This document shows positions 1 to 6,470 of a DNA stretch of 64,000 nt, one piece after another; within the stretch, counting starts at the first letter, position 1, and every line of letters starts with the position of its first letter. The DNA comes from Actinocorallia populi (lineage in GTDB: Bacteria > Actinomycetota > Actinomycetes > Streptosporangiales > Streptosporangiaceae), in assembly GCF_002995495.1 (NCBI RefSeq), contig NZ_PVZV01000004.1, forward strand, positions 434,001 through 498,000, read 5' to 3'. The translations under genes and the position numbers were made by a program. The notes below the pieces were generated by a model that did not search any database, was not told the origin of the DNA, and worked only from the letters and a program-made list of their open reading frames with translations.

Positions 1-41
1 GGACGGCCGTCGGCGGACGAGCCGGCGAAAGGAGTACAGGC

Positions 42-683
42 ATGTTGTTCATCGAGGTCTTCGCCCCGCGAGGCGTCCTGGGCGCCGAAGGCAGGGAGCT
101 GCTGGCCACGAGGCTGGTGGAGCTGGACGACGGAGTGGACCGAGGCGAGTACCACCCGGAGTCCGTCGAGGAGAACTCGCGCGCCTACACGCAGGTGGTC
201 GTGCACGAGCCGCTGACCTGGCTCGCCGGTGACCGCGCGGTCGGCGTCGACTGGCCCCGGCGCTACGTCGTGCGGGCGCGGATCCCGGCTCCCTGGGTCA
301 AGCAGGTCGCGGGGGAGCTCATCGAGCGCTACGACCGCATCGTCGCCGGCACCGTCCGGGAGGTGCTGGGCCTCGACGCCGAGCCGCAGGTGTGGGTCGA
401 GGTGCACGGCGTGCGTGAAGGGGCCCTGGGGCTGGACGGCAGGGCGATGGGCGCCGAGGCGATCGGGCGGTTGTTCACGGGCTCGTGGCGCGAGTCCGTG
501 CGCGGCGAGGGCCCGGTTCCGGGCCCGGAGCCGGACACGGTGCACTGCCCGGTGTGCAGCATGGTCGTCAAGCTCGACGACTCCGCGATCACCCTGGTGC
601 ACGAGGGAGACGTCTACGGCTACTGCACCAAGCACTGCCGCAGGGCGCACGCGGCGGAACTGGGAGTCCCGCTCCCGGCGTGA
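42..683 (+). CDS. Tautomerase-like protein with C-terminal YHS-like metal-binding domain
   Basis: Seen: 213 aa; an AAAGGAG ribosome site sits 8 nt before the ATG. Residues 1-150 look like a tautomerase/MIF-type fold (hydrophobic beta start, an amphipathic VKQVAGELIERYDRIVAGTVREVLG helix stretch, then a WVEVHGVREG strand). Residues 165-205 carry CPVCSM and YCTKHC, a pair of Cys/His knuckles of the YHS/TRASH type that usually bind a metal ion. The residue after Met1 is Leu, not the catalytic Pro of true 4-oxalocrotonate tautomerases, so classical tautomerase chemistry is doubtful. Inference: a metal-responsive or metal-carrying protein of unknown substrate. It stands alone, convergent with the kelch lipoprotein. 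Confidence 0.6.
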   Translation: MLFIEVFAPRGVLGAEGRELLATRLVELDDGVDRGEYHPESVEENSRAYTQVVVHEPLTWLAGDRAVGVDWPRRYVVRARIPAPWVKQVAGELIERYDRIVAGTVREVLGLDAEPQVWVEVHGVREGALGLDGRAMGAEAIGRLFTGSWRESVRGEGPVPGPEPDTVHCPVCSMVVKLDDSAITLVHEGDVYGYCTKHCRRAHAAELGVPLPA

Positions 684-774
684 CCGCAACGCCCGGCCCC
701 GCCGGTCCAGGCCGGGAACCACGGGCGTGCGCGGCATCCACCCGGCCGCGCTTCCCGGCTCCGGCGGCGTTCCG

Positions 775-1923
775 TCAGGTCAGGGCGGGGTTCAGGGCGA
801 CGCCGCCCTCCACGGGAGGTGGGGCGAAGCAGTCGGCGAGGGGCGGGCAGGAGCCGCCGCCCCAGGCGATGATCTCGGTGCCCGTCCAGACGAGGGAGGG
901 GAACTCGCGCCAGGGGGTTTGCGGGAGGGGGATCGTCCGCCAGCGGGACTCGTCGAGGCGGTAGGCGGCCGCCGGACCCGTCCCTCCCCACTGGACGATC
1001 TCCCGGCCTGTCGGCAGGGGTTCACCGTGGCCGGGGGTCCCGGGCGGTGCGAGAGGGATCCGCTCCCAGCTGTCGGTCTTCGGCAGGTAGGCACCTCCCG
1101 GGTCCAAGGGCGGCGAGGGGCTCGTGCGGTCTCCGCCCAGCCGCTCCGGTGAAGGTGAGAAGAAGACGGCGCGGTCGCCCGCCCAGACCAGGCCGGAGGC
1201 GGCTCCTGCGGCGACCGGGCCGGGCGGGAGCTTCCGCCAGTCATCGTGCGCGGGGTCGTAGGCGGCTCCCAGTACCCCATGGGAGGCGGACGTCTGGATG
1301 AAGAACAGGAGCTCTTCACCGGTCCAGACGCTCGTAGACCAGTTGTAGGAGCGAAAAGGAGGATCGGGAAGGGCGCGCCAGGTACCTGTGGCGGGGTTGT
1401 AGCCGACTCCGCCCTTAGGTGAGCTCCCTGAGCCTCCGATGAAGAGGGCTTCGGTGCCCGTCCAGGCCGTCTGTGCTCCGGAACGGGCGTCTGGGGCGTC
1501 GGGCAGTGCCGTCCAGGTGTTCTTGGCGGGGTCGTAGGCGGCTCCGTCTTTGAGTTTCTTGCGGTGGGCGTCGCCGCCCCAGATGAGCAGGACGCTTCCC
1601 GTCCACACGGCGTTCTGTCCGGTCCGGCCGCTCAGGGGGCTCTTCGCCATCACGCGCCAGGTGTCGGAGTCGGGATCGTAGGCGGCGCCGTCCGTCAGGA
1701 GCGTCGCGTAGGAGTCGCGGGGGTCGTCCGGTGCGCCCTGGCCGCCCCAGACGAGCATCTCCTCGCCCGTCCAGACGGCGGTGTGCGAGGAACGGGCGGG
1801 GATCGGGGCCCGTTCGATCGTGCGGACGGGTTCGGCGGGGGTCTTCGTGGTCCGGTCCGGAGGCGGAGCGGAACAGGCCGCGAGGAGGAGCGGCAGCAGC
1901 ATGAAGGGTCTCGCCCGTCGCAT
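775..1923 (-). CDS. Kelch-type beta-propeller lipoprotein
   Basis: Seen: from the ATG at 1923 the product is 382 aa, with a basic start (MRRARPF), a hydrophobic stretch and a lipobox LLAAC, so the mature protein should begin at a lipidated Cys about residue 17. An AAAGGA site precedes this ATG; the frame is open a further 44 codons upstream but without signal-peptide character. The body has repeated blades of the type AVWTGEEMLVWGG...YDPDSDTWR, the motif of kelch/galactose-oxidase propellers, about six to seven copies. Known: such propellers bind ligands or carbohydrates and rarely act as enzymes alone. Inference: cell-surface anchored binding protein. It is divergent from the roadblock island. 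Confidence 0.75.
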   Translation of the reverse strand: MRRARPFMLLPLLLAACSAPPPDRTTKTPAEPVRTIERAPIPARSSHTAVWTGEEMLVWGGQGAPDDPRDSYATLLTDGAAYDPDSDTWRVMAKSPLSGRTGQNAVWTGSVLLIWGGDAHRKKLKDGAAYDPAKNTWTALPDAPDARSGAQTAWTGTEALFIGGSGSSPKGGVGYNPATGTWRALPDPPFRSYNWSTSVWTGEELLFFIQTSASHGVLGAAYDPAHDDWRKLPPGPVAAGAASGLVWAGDRAVFFSPSPERLGGDRTSPSPPLDPGGAYLPKTDSWERIPLAPPGTPGHGEPLPTGREIVQWGGTGPAAAYRLDESRWRTIPLPQTPWREFPSLVWTGTEIIAWGGGSCPPLADCFAPPPVEGGVALNPALT

Positions 1924-2147
1924 GGAGGGTTCCTTTCCGTCCCTTCCAGGACGTCCGGCGGGCTCGGGAGCGTTGCACATAATCTGAAATGCGAGCATCG
2001 AGAGATATGTACTTTCCCGGGGGATCTCAGGGAGTACGAGTATGCTTACCTGCACCGATGAGACCGGGTCTTCGCCCCGGACGCCGGGTGACAGCGCGGA
2101 CTTCCCCTCGATCCCGGCCTGCCGTGTTGCTGGAAAGGACGCCGCTC

Positions 2148-2558
2148 ATGCCCGACTCCTCCCTCGACCTCCTGTTCGAGCGGGTACGGCAGATCGAGGG
2201 GCTCGTCATGGGCTGCCTCGTCGACGCCGCCACGGGCATGGTGCTCGGGTCGGTCCAGGACGAGGGCGAGTCGAACGTCCAGGTCGCCGCGGCCGGAGCG
2301 GTGGACGTCGCGCACGTGGTCTCCCTCATGAGCGGCGAGCTGGCGGCCGAGGGCGGCCTCGAGGACGTCATCATCACCCTCCGGGGCCGCTACCACCTGA
2401 TCCGGCGGTTCAGCCCCGCGCCGAAACTGAACTTCCTGCTGCTGGTCGTGCTGGACCGTGCCGGGACCAACCTCGCCATGGCCCTGCGGCAGCTCCGCGA
2501 CCTCGACGTGAGCTTCGTCCGGGGCGGCGCGCCGGAGCGCCGCCCCAGCACCGTCTGA
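2148..2558 (+). CDS. Roadblock/LC7 domain protein (first copy)
   Basis: Seen: 136 aa starting MPDSSLDLLFERV; a GGAAAGGA site lies just upstream, and the ORF continues upstream without any coding character, so I chose this ATG. The pattern GLVMGCLVDAATGMVLGSVQ ... VLDRAGTNLAMALRQLRDL is the alpha/beta roadblock fold. Known: in actinobacteria roadblock proteins (CvnB class) pair with Ras-like GTPases (CvnD) in conservons. Here the next gene is a PATAN-like protein, 24 nt on, and no GTPase is visible. Likely a scaffold or switch component of the 2.1-5.2 kb island. Confidence 0.8.
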   Translation: MPDSSLDLLFERVRQIEGLVMGCLVDAATGMVLGSVQDEGESNVQVAAAGAVDVAHVVSLMSGELAAEGGLEDVIITLRGRYHLIRRFSPAPKLNFLLLVVLDRAGTNLAMALRQLRDLDVSFVRGGAPERRPSTV

Positions 2559-2582
2559 ACCCGAGCAAGGACAGGAGCCATC

Positions 2583-3224
2583 GTGTACTTCGCCAGGGAA
2601 CCGCTCGTCACCCGGCTGGGCAGGCTCGCCGACTCCGGACAGACCGGGGCGCTGCGGGTTCCGGGGGACTTCGGCGGGACCATCTACCTCGACGAGGGCC
2701 GGATCGTGTACGCCGAGTCGCGGCGGACCCCCGCGCCCGACCGCGGGCTCGTCCGGCCCGGCGCGCCCGGATGGGGGTACGCCGTCCGTGAGGCGACGGT
2801 CGACGCCGCGCTGGAGCTGCTGTCGGGCAGGCCGCGTCCCGCGCTGCGCCAGCCGTTCCGGGAGACGGAGAAACCCGATGTGGGGGAGGTGAGCGGTATG
2901 TCGTACGGAGACCTGCTCACCGAGGTGGAGCGCCGGCAGGGAGTCCTGAGCCAGCTGGCGGACCACGTCACGGCCGACACGACGGTGACGCGCAACGCGC
3001 CCCTCGACGTGCCTCGTGTACAGGTGTCGGAGCTGCAGTGGGCGCTGCTCGTGCGAGTGGGGGACAAGGCGACGCCCCGCGAACTCGCCTGGGAGATCGG
3101 GCACAGCGTTTTCAGCACCACCGTCGAGGTCTTCCGGCTGCTCGTCCTGCGGCTTCTCGCATCGGCCTCCGGAACGGTGCCGCAGCGCGACACGCTGTCG
3201 TTCCTGCGGGCGGTGACGGAATGA
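2583..3224 (+). CDS. PATAN/DUF4388-like protein
   Basis: Seen: 213 aa with a GTG start preceded by CAGGAG. The first 50 residues (LVTRLGRLADSGQTGALRV...GTIYLDEGRIVYAES) match the DUF4388/PATAN pattern: a short helix, then a beta hairpin ending in a 'YLDEGRIVYAES' signature. The C-terminal half (residues 140-205: ELQWALLVRVGDKATPRELAWEIG) resembles a winged-helix-like segment. Known: PATAN domains occur in response regulators and in MglA/GTPase-linked systems and mediate protein contacts. The stop overlaps the next start (ATGA), so it is translationally coupled to the second roadblock gene. Confidence 0.7.
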   Translation: MYFAREPLVTRLGRLADSGQTGALRVPGDFGGTIYLDEGRIVYAESRRTPAPDRGLVRPGAPGWGYAVREATVDAALELLSGRPRPALRQPFRETEKPDVGEVSGMSYGDLLTEVERRQGVLSQLADHVTADTTVTRNAPLDVPRVQVSELQWALLVRVGDKATPRELAWEIGHSVFSTTVEVFRLLVLRLLASASGTVPQRDTLSFLRAVTE

Positions 3225-3637
3225 CGCCGAGCCCCGAGCAGCTGATTCACGCGGAGCTGCGCGAACTGCGCGAACAGGTGATGGGCGTGCACGGAAGCAT
3301 GGTCGCCACCAGCGACGGCTTCATGGTGGCCAACGACATCCCCGATCTGGAGCCGACGAGGATCGCCGCACTCGTCGCGACCACGCTCGGACTGGCCCGC
3401 CAGGCCACGCAGGTGACCGGCCGCGGCCGGTTCAGCGAGTCGCTGACGCGCGGCAGCGACGGCTACCTCGCGGTGTTCGCGGCCGGAGACAGGGCCGTCG
3501 TGGCCGTCCTCGGCTCCAACGAACTGAACGTGGGGATGCTGCACTACCAGATCCGCGATCTCACCAAGCGGATCGCCTACCACCTGGAACGATCCGCACA
3601 GAGCAGACGCCTCATCCAGCCGCCCGAAGGCTTTTAG
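3221..3637 (+). CDS. Roadblock/LC7 domain protein (second copy)
   Basis: Seen: 138 aa beginning MTPSPEQLIHAELRELREQV; the ATG overlaps the previous stop by 4 nt. The centre has GSMVATSDGFMVANDI and DRAVVAVLGSNELNVGMLHYQIRDLTKRIAYHL, typical of roadblock proteins related to CvnB/MglB. It ends 3 nt into the convergent PATAN-like gene on the other strand, so the two stop codons interlock. Likely dimerises with or competes with the other roadblock copies of the island; partner unknown. Confidence 0.8.
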   Translation: MTPSPEQLIHAELRELREQVMGVHGSMVATSDGFMVANDIPDLEPTRIAALVATTLGLARQATQVTGRGRFSESLTRGSDGYLAVFAAGDRAVVAVLGSNELNVGMLHYQIRDLTKRIAYHLERSAQSRRLIQPPEGF

Positions 3638-4497
3638 TTCATCTGCTGGAGTTCCTGGATGAGGCGCTTCAGGAGGTCGTTGTCGGGGATCGTGAACATC
3701 GAGTTGCCCTCCAGGGCGGCGTTCGTCAGGCCGGTCTCGACGGGCGTCCTGTCCCAGATGGTGGTGCCCGGTCTGCGCCGGGGGAGGAGTGAGTCCTCAT
3801 CCTCCGCGACGGGCGCCGCGAGTTCCATGACGGGCGCTTCGGGCTCGGGCGTCCCGGACGCGGGCAAGGCGCACAGGCCCGCCCGGACGAGGCCCTGCAC
3901 GTTCTCGAGTGTTTCGTACAACGAGAATCCGTTGCGCCAGGCCAGGTCGCGCAGGGTCGTGACGCCGTCTATCCGGCAGGCGACGGCCCACTGACCGCGT
4001 TCGACGATGCCCCAGGGGCTGTTCAGGTCGATGAGCTTGGGGCGCGCGTCGAGGGGGAACTCGTGGCCTGCGCGGCGGACGACCTCTTGGCGGAGGAAAC
4101 CCATCTCCAGGTCGAGCGCGGAGCTGATCCACGGCCGCTGCAACGGCGCGAACTTCGTCTCGGGGGTCTCTCCGCCCGCCGCCAGCGCCGTGAGGGCGTC
4201 CAGAAAGGCCGAGCGGAGGACGTCCGCCAGCTCTTCCTCGTCGATGACACCGCGTGCCACCAGGAGGGCGCCGAACTCGCCGGGCCGTCCCTCGGTGCGC
4301 AGTGTGTTCCAGCGCTCCGCGGACAGCCGGCGCGCCCCTATCAGCCGGGACGCGAGGTCGGGGACCCCCGTCGACTCGGCGAAGACGAAGCGTCCGCCGT
4401 CCAGGTAGACGGTGCCCTGCTGCCGCCCCTCGACCTTCAGGGCCCCGGACGCCCCGTCACGTGCCAGGGCGTCGAGCTCGTCGATGACCGCGGACAC
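3634..4497 (-). CDS. PATAN/DUF4388-like protein, longer form
   Basis: Seen: 287 aa, GTG start. Residues 1-45 repeat the signature of the plus-strand PATAN gene (ALARDGASGALKVEGRQQGTVYLDGG then FVFAES). Residues 50-110 (LIGARRLSAERWNTLRTEGRPGEFGALLVARGVIDEEEL) resemble the helical region that follows DUF4388 in other proteins; residues 165-220 (RGQWAVACRIDGVTTLRDLAWRNGFSLYETLENVQGL) match the winged-helix-like tail of the smaller PATAN protein. The C terminus is acidic and ends in a Leu-rich amphipathic helix. It converges on the roadblock operon with a 4-nt overlap. Function unknown; probable partner of the roadblock proteins. Confidence 0.65.
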   Translation of the reverse strand: MSAVIDELDALARDGASGALKVEGRQQGTVYLDGGRFVFAESTGVPDLASRLIGARRLSAERWNTLRTEGRPGEFGALLVARGVIDEEELADVLRSAFLDALTALAAGGETPETKFAPLQRPWISSALDLEMGFLRQEVVRRAGHEFPLDARPKLIDLNSPWGIVERGQWAVACRIDGVTTLRDLAWRNGFSLYETLENVQGLVRAGLCALPASGTPEPEAPVMELAAPVAEDEDSLLPRRRPGTTIWDRTPVETGLTNAALEGNSMFTIPDNDLLKRLIQELQQMN

Positions 4498-4565
4498 TTC
4501 CCACCCGCCCTTCGCCTCCGAGGTTCTTTTCCGCTAGGGTCTTAAGTCCCCAGATTCACACTATT

Positions 4566-4577
4566 TGACTATAGTCA
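4566..4577. promoter_or_regulatory. Perfect 12-bp palindrome TGACTATAGTCA in a divergent promoter region
   Basis: Seen: TGACTATAGTCA is its own reverse complement. It lies in the 247-bp gap between the minus-strand PATAN-like gene (start 4497) and the plus-strand roadblock gene (start 4745), and overlaps a TTGACT hexamer. An AT-rich palindrome in a 70% GC gap suggests a repressor or activator site; the regulator is unknown. Confidence 0.4.
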
Positions 4578-4744
4578 CAGCGTATCGCCGTCGTAGTAAC
4601 GCCATCAAAGGCGTGCTGGGCATGTATACGGCAGACCGGGCAAGAGCCGTGCCACGACCCAGCGCGATCGACCGCGTGCCGTACGCTCCATCCAGCGTGC
4701 CATTTTTCCTCGGAAATAGTGCGCTTGTCCCAAGAAAGCGGCAG

Positions 4745-5155
4745 ATGAATCTCACGCACGTCGTCAACACGGCCATGAAGTCGTTCCGCCAGAACGTCCC
4801 CGACTACGTGGGCGCGGGCGTCGTCGACATCTCCACCGGCATGCTGCTGGCCGTCGACACCGTCGACAACCACCCCCGCGAGATCCTCGACATCCTCGCC
4901 GCGGCCACCGCCGACCTCTTCCAGGGCCGCACCGTCCTGCAGATCGAGGAGCTCTGGAAGCAGAACCGCGGCACCAGCGACAACCGCCGCTACTTCAACG
5001 AGATCCTCGTCAACAGCGAGAACCTCGTCCACCTCTTCATGCGCAGCAAGACCAACCCCGACATCGTCGCCACCATCATCTGCACCCGCCACGTCAACGT
5101 CGGCATGCTCTTCGCCCAGGCCCGCGCCGTCATGCGCGAGCTGGAAGGCAGTTGA
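4745..5155 (+). CDS. Roadblock/LC7 domain protein (third copy)
   Basis: Seen: 136 aa from MNLTHVVNTAMKSF. The upstream 60 codons of open frame lack coding character and cross the palindrome at 4566, so this ATG is preferred. The motif YVGAGVVDISTGMLLAVDTVD and the C-terminal HVNVGMLFAQARAVMREL helix are roadblock-like, but the sequence is more hydrophilic and divergent than the other two copies. Its own gap and palindrome suggest separate control. Likely belongs to the same signalling island. Confidence 0.6.
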   Translation: MNLTHVVNTAMKSFRQNVPDYVGAGVVDISTGMLLAVDTVDNHPREILDILAAATADLFQGRTVLQIEELWKQNRGTSDNRRYFNEILVNSENLVHLFMRSKTNPDIVATIICTRHVNVGMLFAQARAVMRELEGS

Positions 5156-5296
5156 CGCCCCTCCGCTCCCGCCGGACCCGGCGGGAGCACCCCGGATCCG
5201 CCGCCGGCCCGCCCGGACAAGCGACCGTTAGGGTGCTCCGCCCGCGCTTACGGGGAAGGGCTCTGTCAACCGGGCGTTCGGCGGACGGAGAGAACG

Positions 5297-6214
5297 ATGA
5301 TGGTCCCATCCGAGGCGTGGCCCCGCCTGCCGGTGGCGGAATGGCGGCCCACCCGCGACACCCTCACCCTGTGGACGCAGATCGTCGGCAAGATCCGCAT
5401 CGCCCGCACCCCGCCGGTCAACCACTGGTGGAACGCGCCCCTCTACCTCACCGCACGCGGCCTGACCACGTCGTTGATGCCCGACTCGTCCGGCCGTGCC
5501 TTCAGCATCGACTTCGACTTCCACGCCGACCGCCTCGACGTCCTCGTCACCGACGGCGCCGTCCGCTCGTTCACCCTGTCGGAGACGGCGGACGTCGCCG
5601 ACTTCCACCGGCGCCTGATGTCCGCCCTGGACGGGCTGGGCCTGGCCACCCCCATCTGGCCGGTCCCGGTCGAACTCCCCGACGCCGTCCCCTTCCCCGA
5701 GGACGACGTCCACCGGGAGTACGACCCCGCCCAGGCCCTGCTGTTCTGGCGCCTCCTCGTCCAGGCACACCGCGTCCTCACCGAGTTCACGTCGCGCTTC
5801 GTCGGCAAGGCCAGCCCCGTCCACCTCTTCTGGGGCGCCCTCGACCTGGCCGCCACCCGCTTCTCCGGCCGCCCGGCCCCGCCCTACACCGCCACCGTCC
5901 CCAACTGCGGCCCCCACGTCATGCTCGAGGCCTACTCCCACGAGGTCAGCAGCTGCGGCTACTGGCCGGGCCCCGACGGCGAAGGCGTCTTCTACTCCTA
6001 CGCCTACCCCGAGCCCCCCGCCTACCGCGAGGCGCCCGTCTCCCCGCCCCAGGCCCGCTACGACGAGTCCCTGGGGGAATTCGTCCTCCCCTACGAGACC
6101 GTCCGCACCTCCCCCGATCCCGACGCCGTTCTCCTGGCCTTTCTCCAGTCCACCTACGAGGCCGCCGCCACCCGGGCCCACTGGGACCGCACCTCCCTGG
6201 AACGCCGCCCCTGA
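5297..6214 (+). CDS. DUF5996 family protein
   Basis: Seen: 305 aa; GGAGAG lies before the ATG. The protein opens with WRPTRDTLTLWTQIVGKIRIA and NHWWNAPLYLTARGL, and has a mid-region HLFWGALDLAATRFSG and a CGYWPG stretch near residue 220. This order is characteristic of DUF5996, a cytosolic actinobacterial and proteobacterial family with no assigned activity, as far as I know. No signal peptide or membrane segment. It stands as a single gene between the roadblock island and the DUF6493 gene. Confidence 0.75.
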   Translation: MMVPSEAWPRLPVAEWRPTRDTLTLWTQIVGKIRIARTPPVNHWWNAPLYLTARGLTTSLMPDSSGRAFSIDFDFHADRLDVLVTDGAVRSFTLSETADVADFHRRLMSALDGLGLATPIWPVPVELPDAVPFPEDDVHREYDPAQALLFWRLLVQAHRVLTEFTSRFVGKASPVHLFWGALDLAATRFSGRPAPPYTATVPNCGPHVMLEAYSHEVSSCGYWPGPDGEGVFYSYAYPEPPAYREAPVSPPQARYDESLGEFVLPYETVRTSPDPDAVLLAFLQSTYEAAATRAHWDRTSLERRP

Positions 6215-6428
6215 CCCGGCCCTTCATGCCACCGAAAGTGCGTGAAATCGCCTCGTGTGGACGCGTCGGCCCGTTTACGGTCGCCGCCCGGAAAACGTCA
6301 CCGGATATCGGCAGGCCGTTCATCTGGTCGGCGAAAGGTATTCGCCCACCGGAAATTTCGGCGGACATCCGCCACTAAGCCGGAAAAGGCGTGCAGGCGC
6401 CTCCGAAAGGAGGCGGGATCGGCGGAGA

Positions 6429-6455
6429 CGGCCGCCTCCGCGAGTGAGGCGGCCG
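6429..6455 (-). terminator. Hairpin downstream of the DUF6493 gene
   Basis: Seen: a 10-bp inverted repeat (arm CGGCCGCCTC at 6429-6438, loop of 7, arm at 6446-6455) 16 nt beyond the minus-strand stop. A second small stem with a GAAA tetraloop lies at 6398-6415. No T-run; typical of GC-rich actinobacterial terminators. Confidence 0.5.
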
Positions 6456-6470
6456 CGAGGCGGGCTCGGG

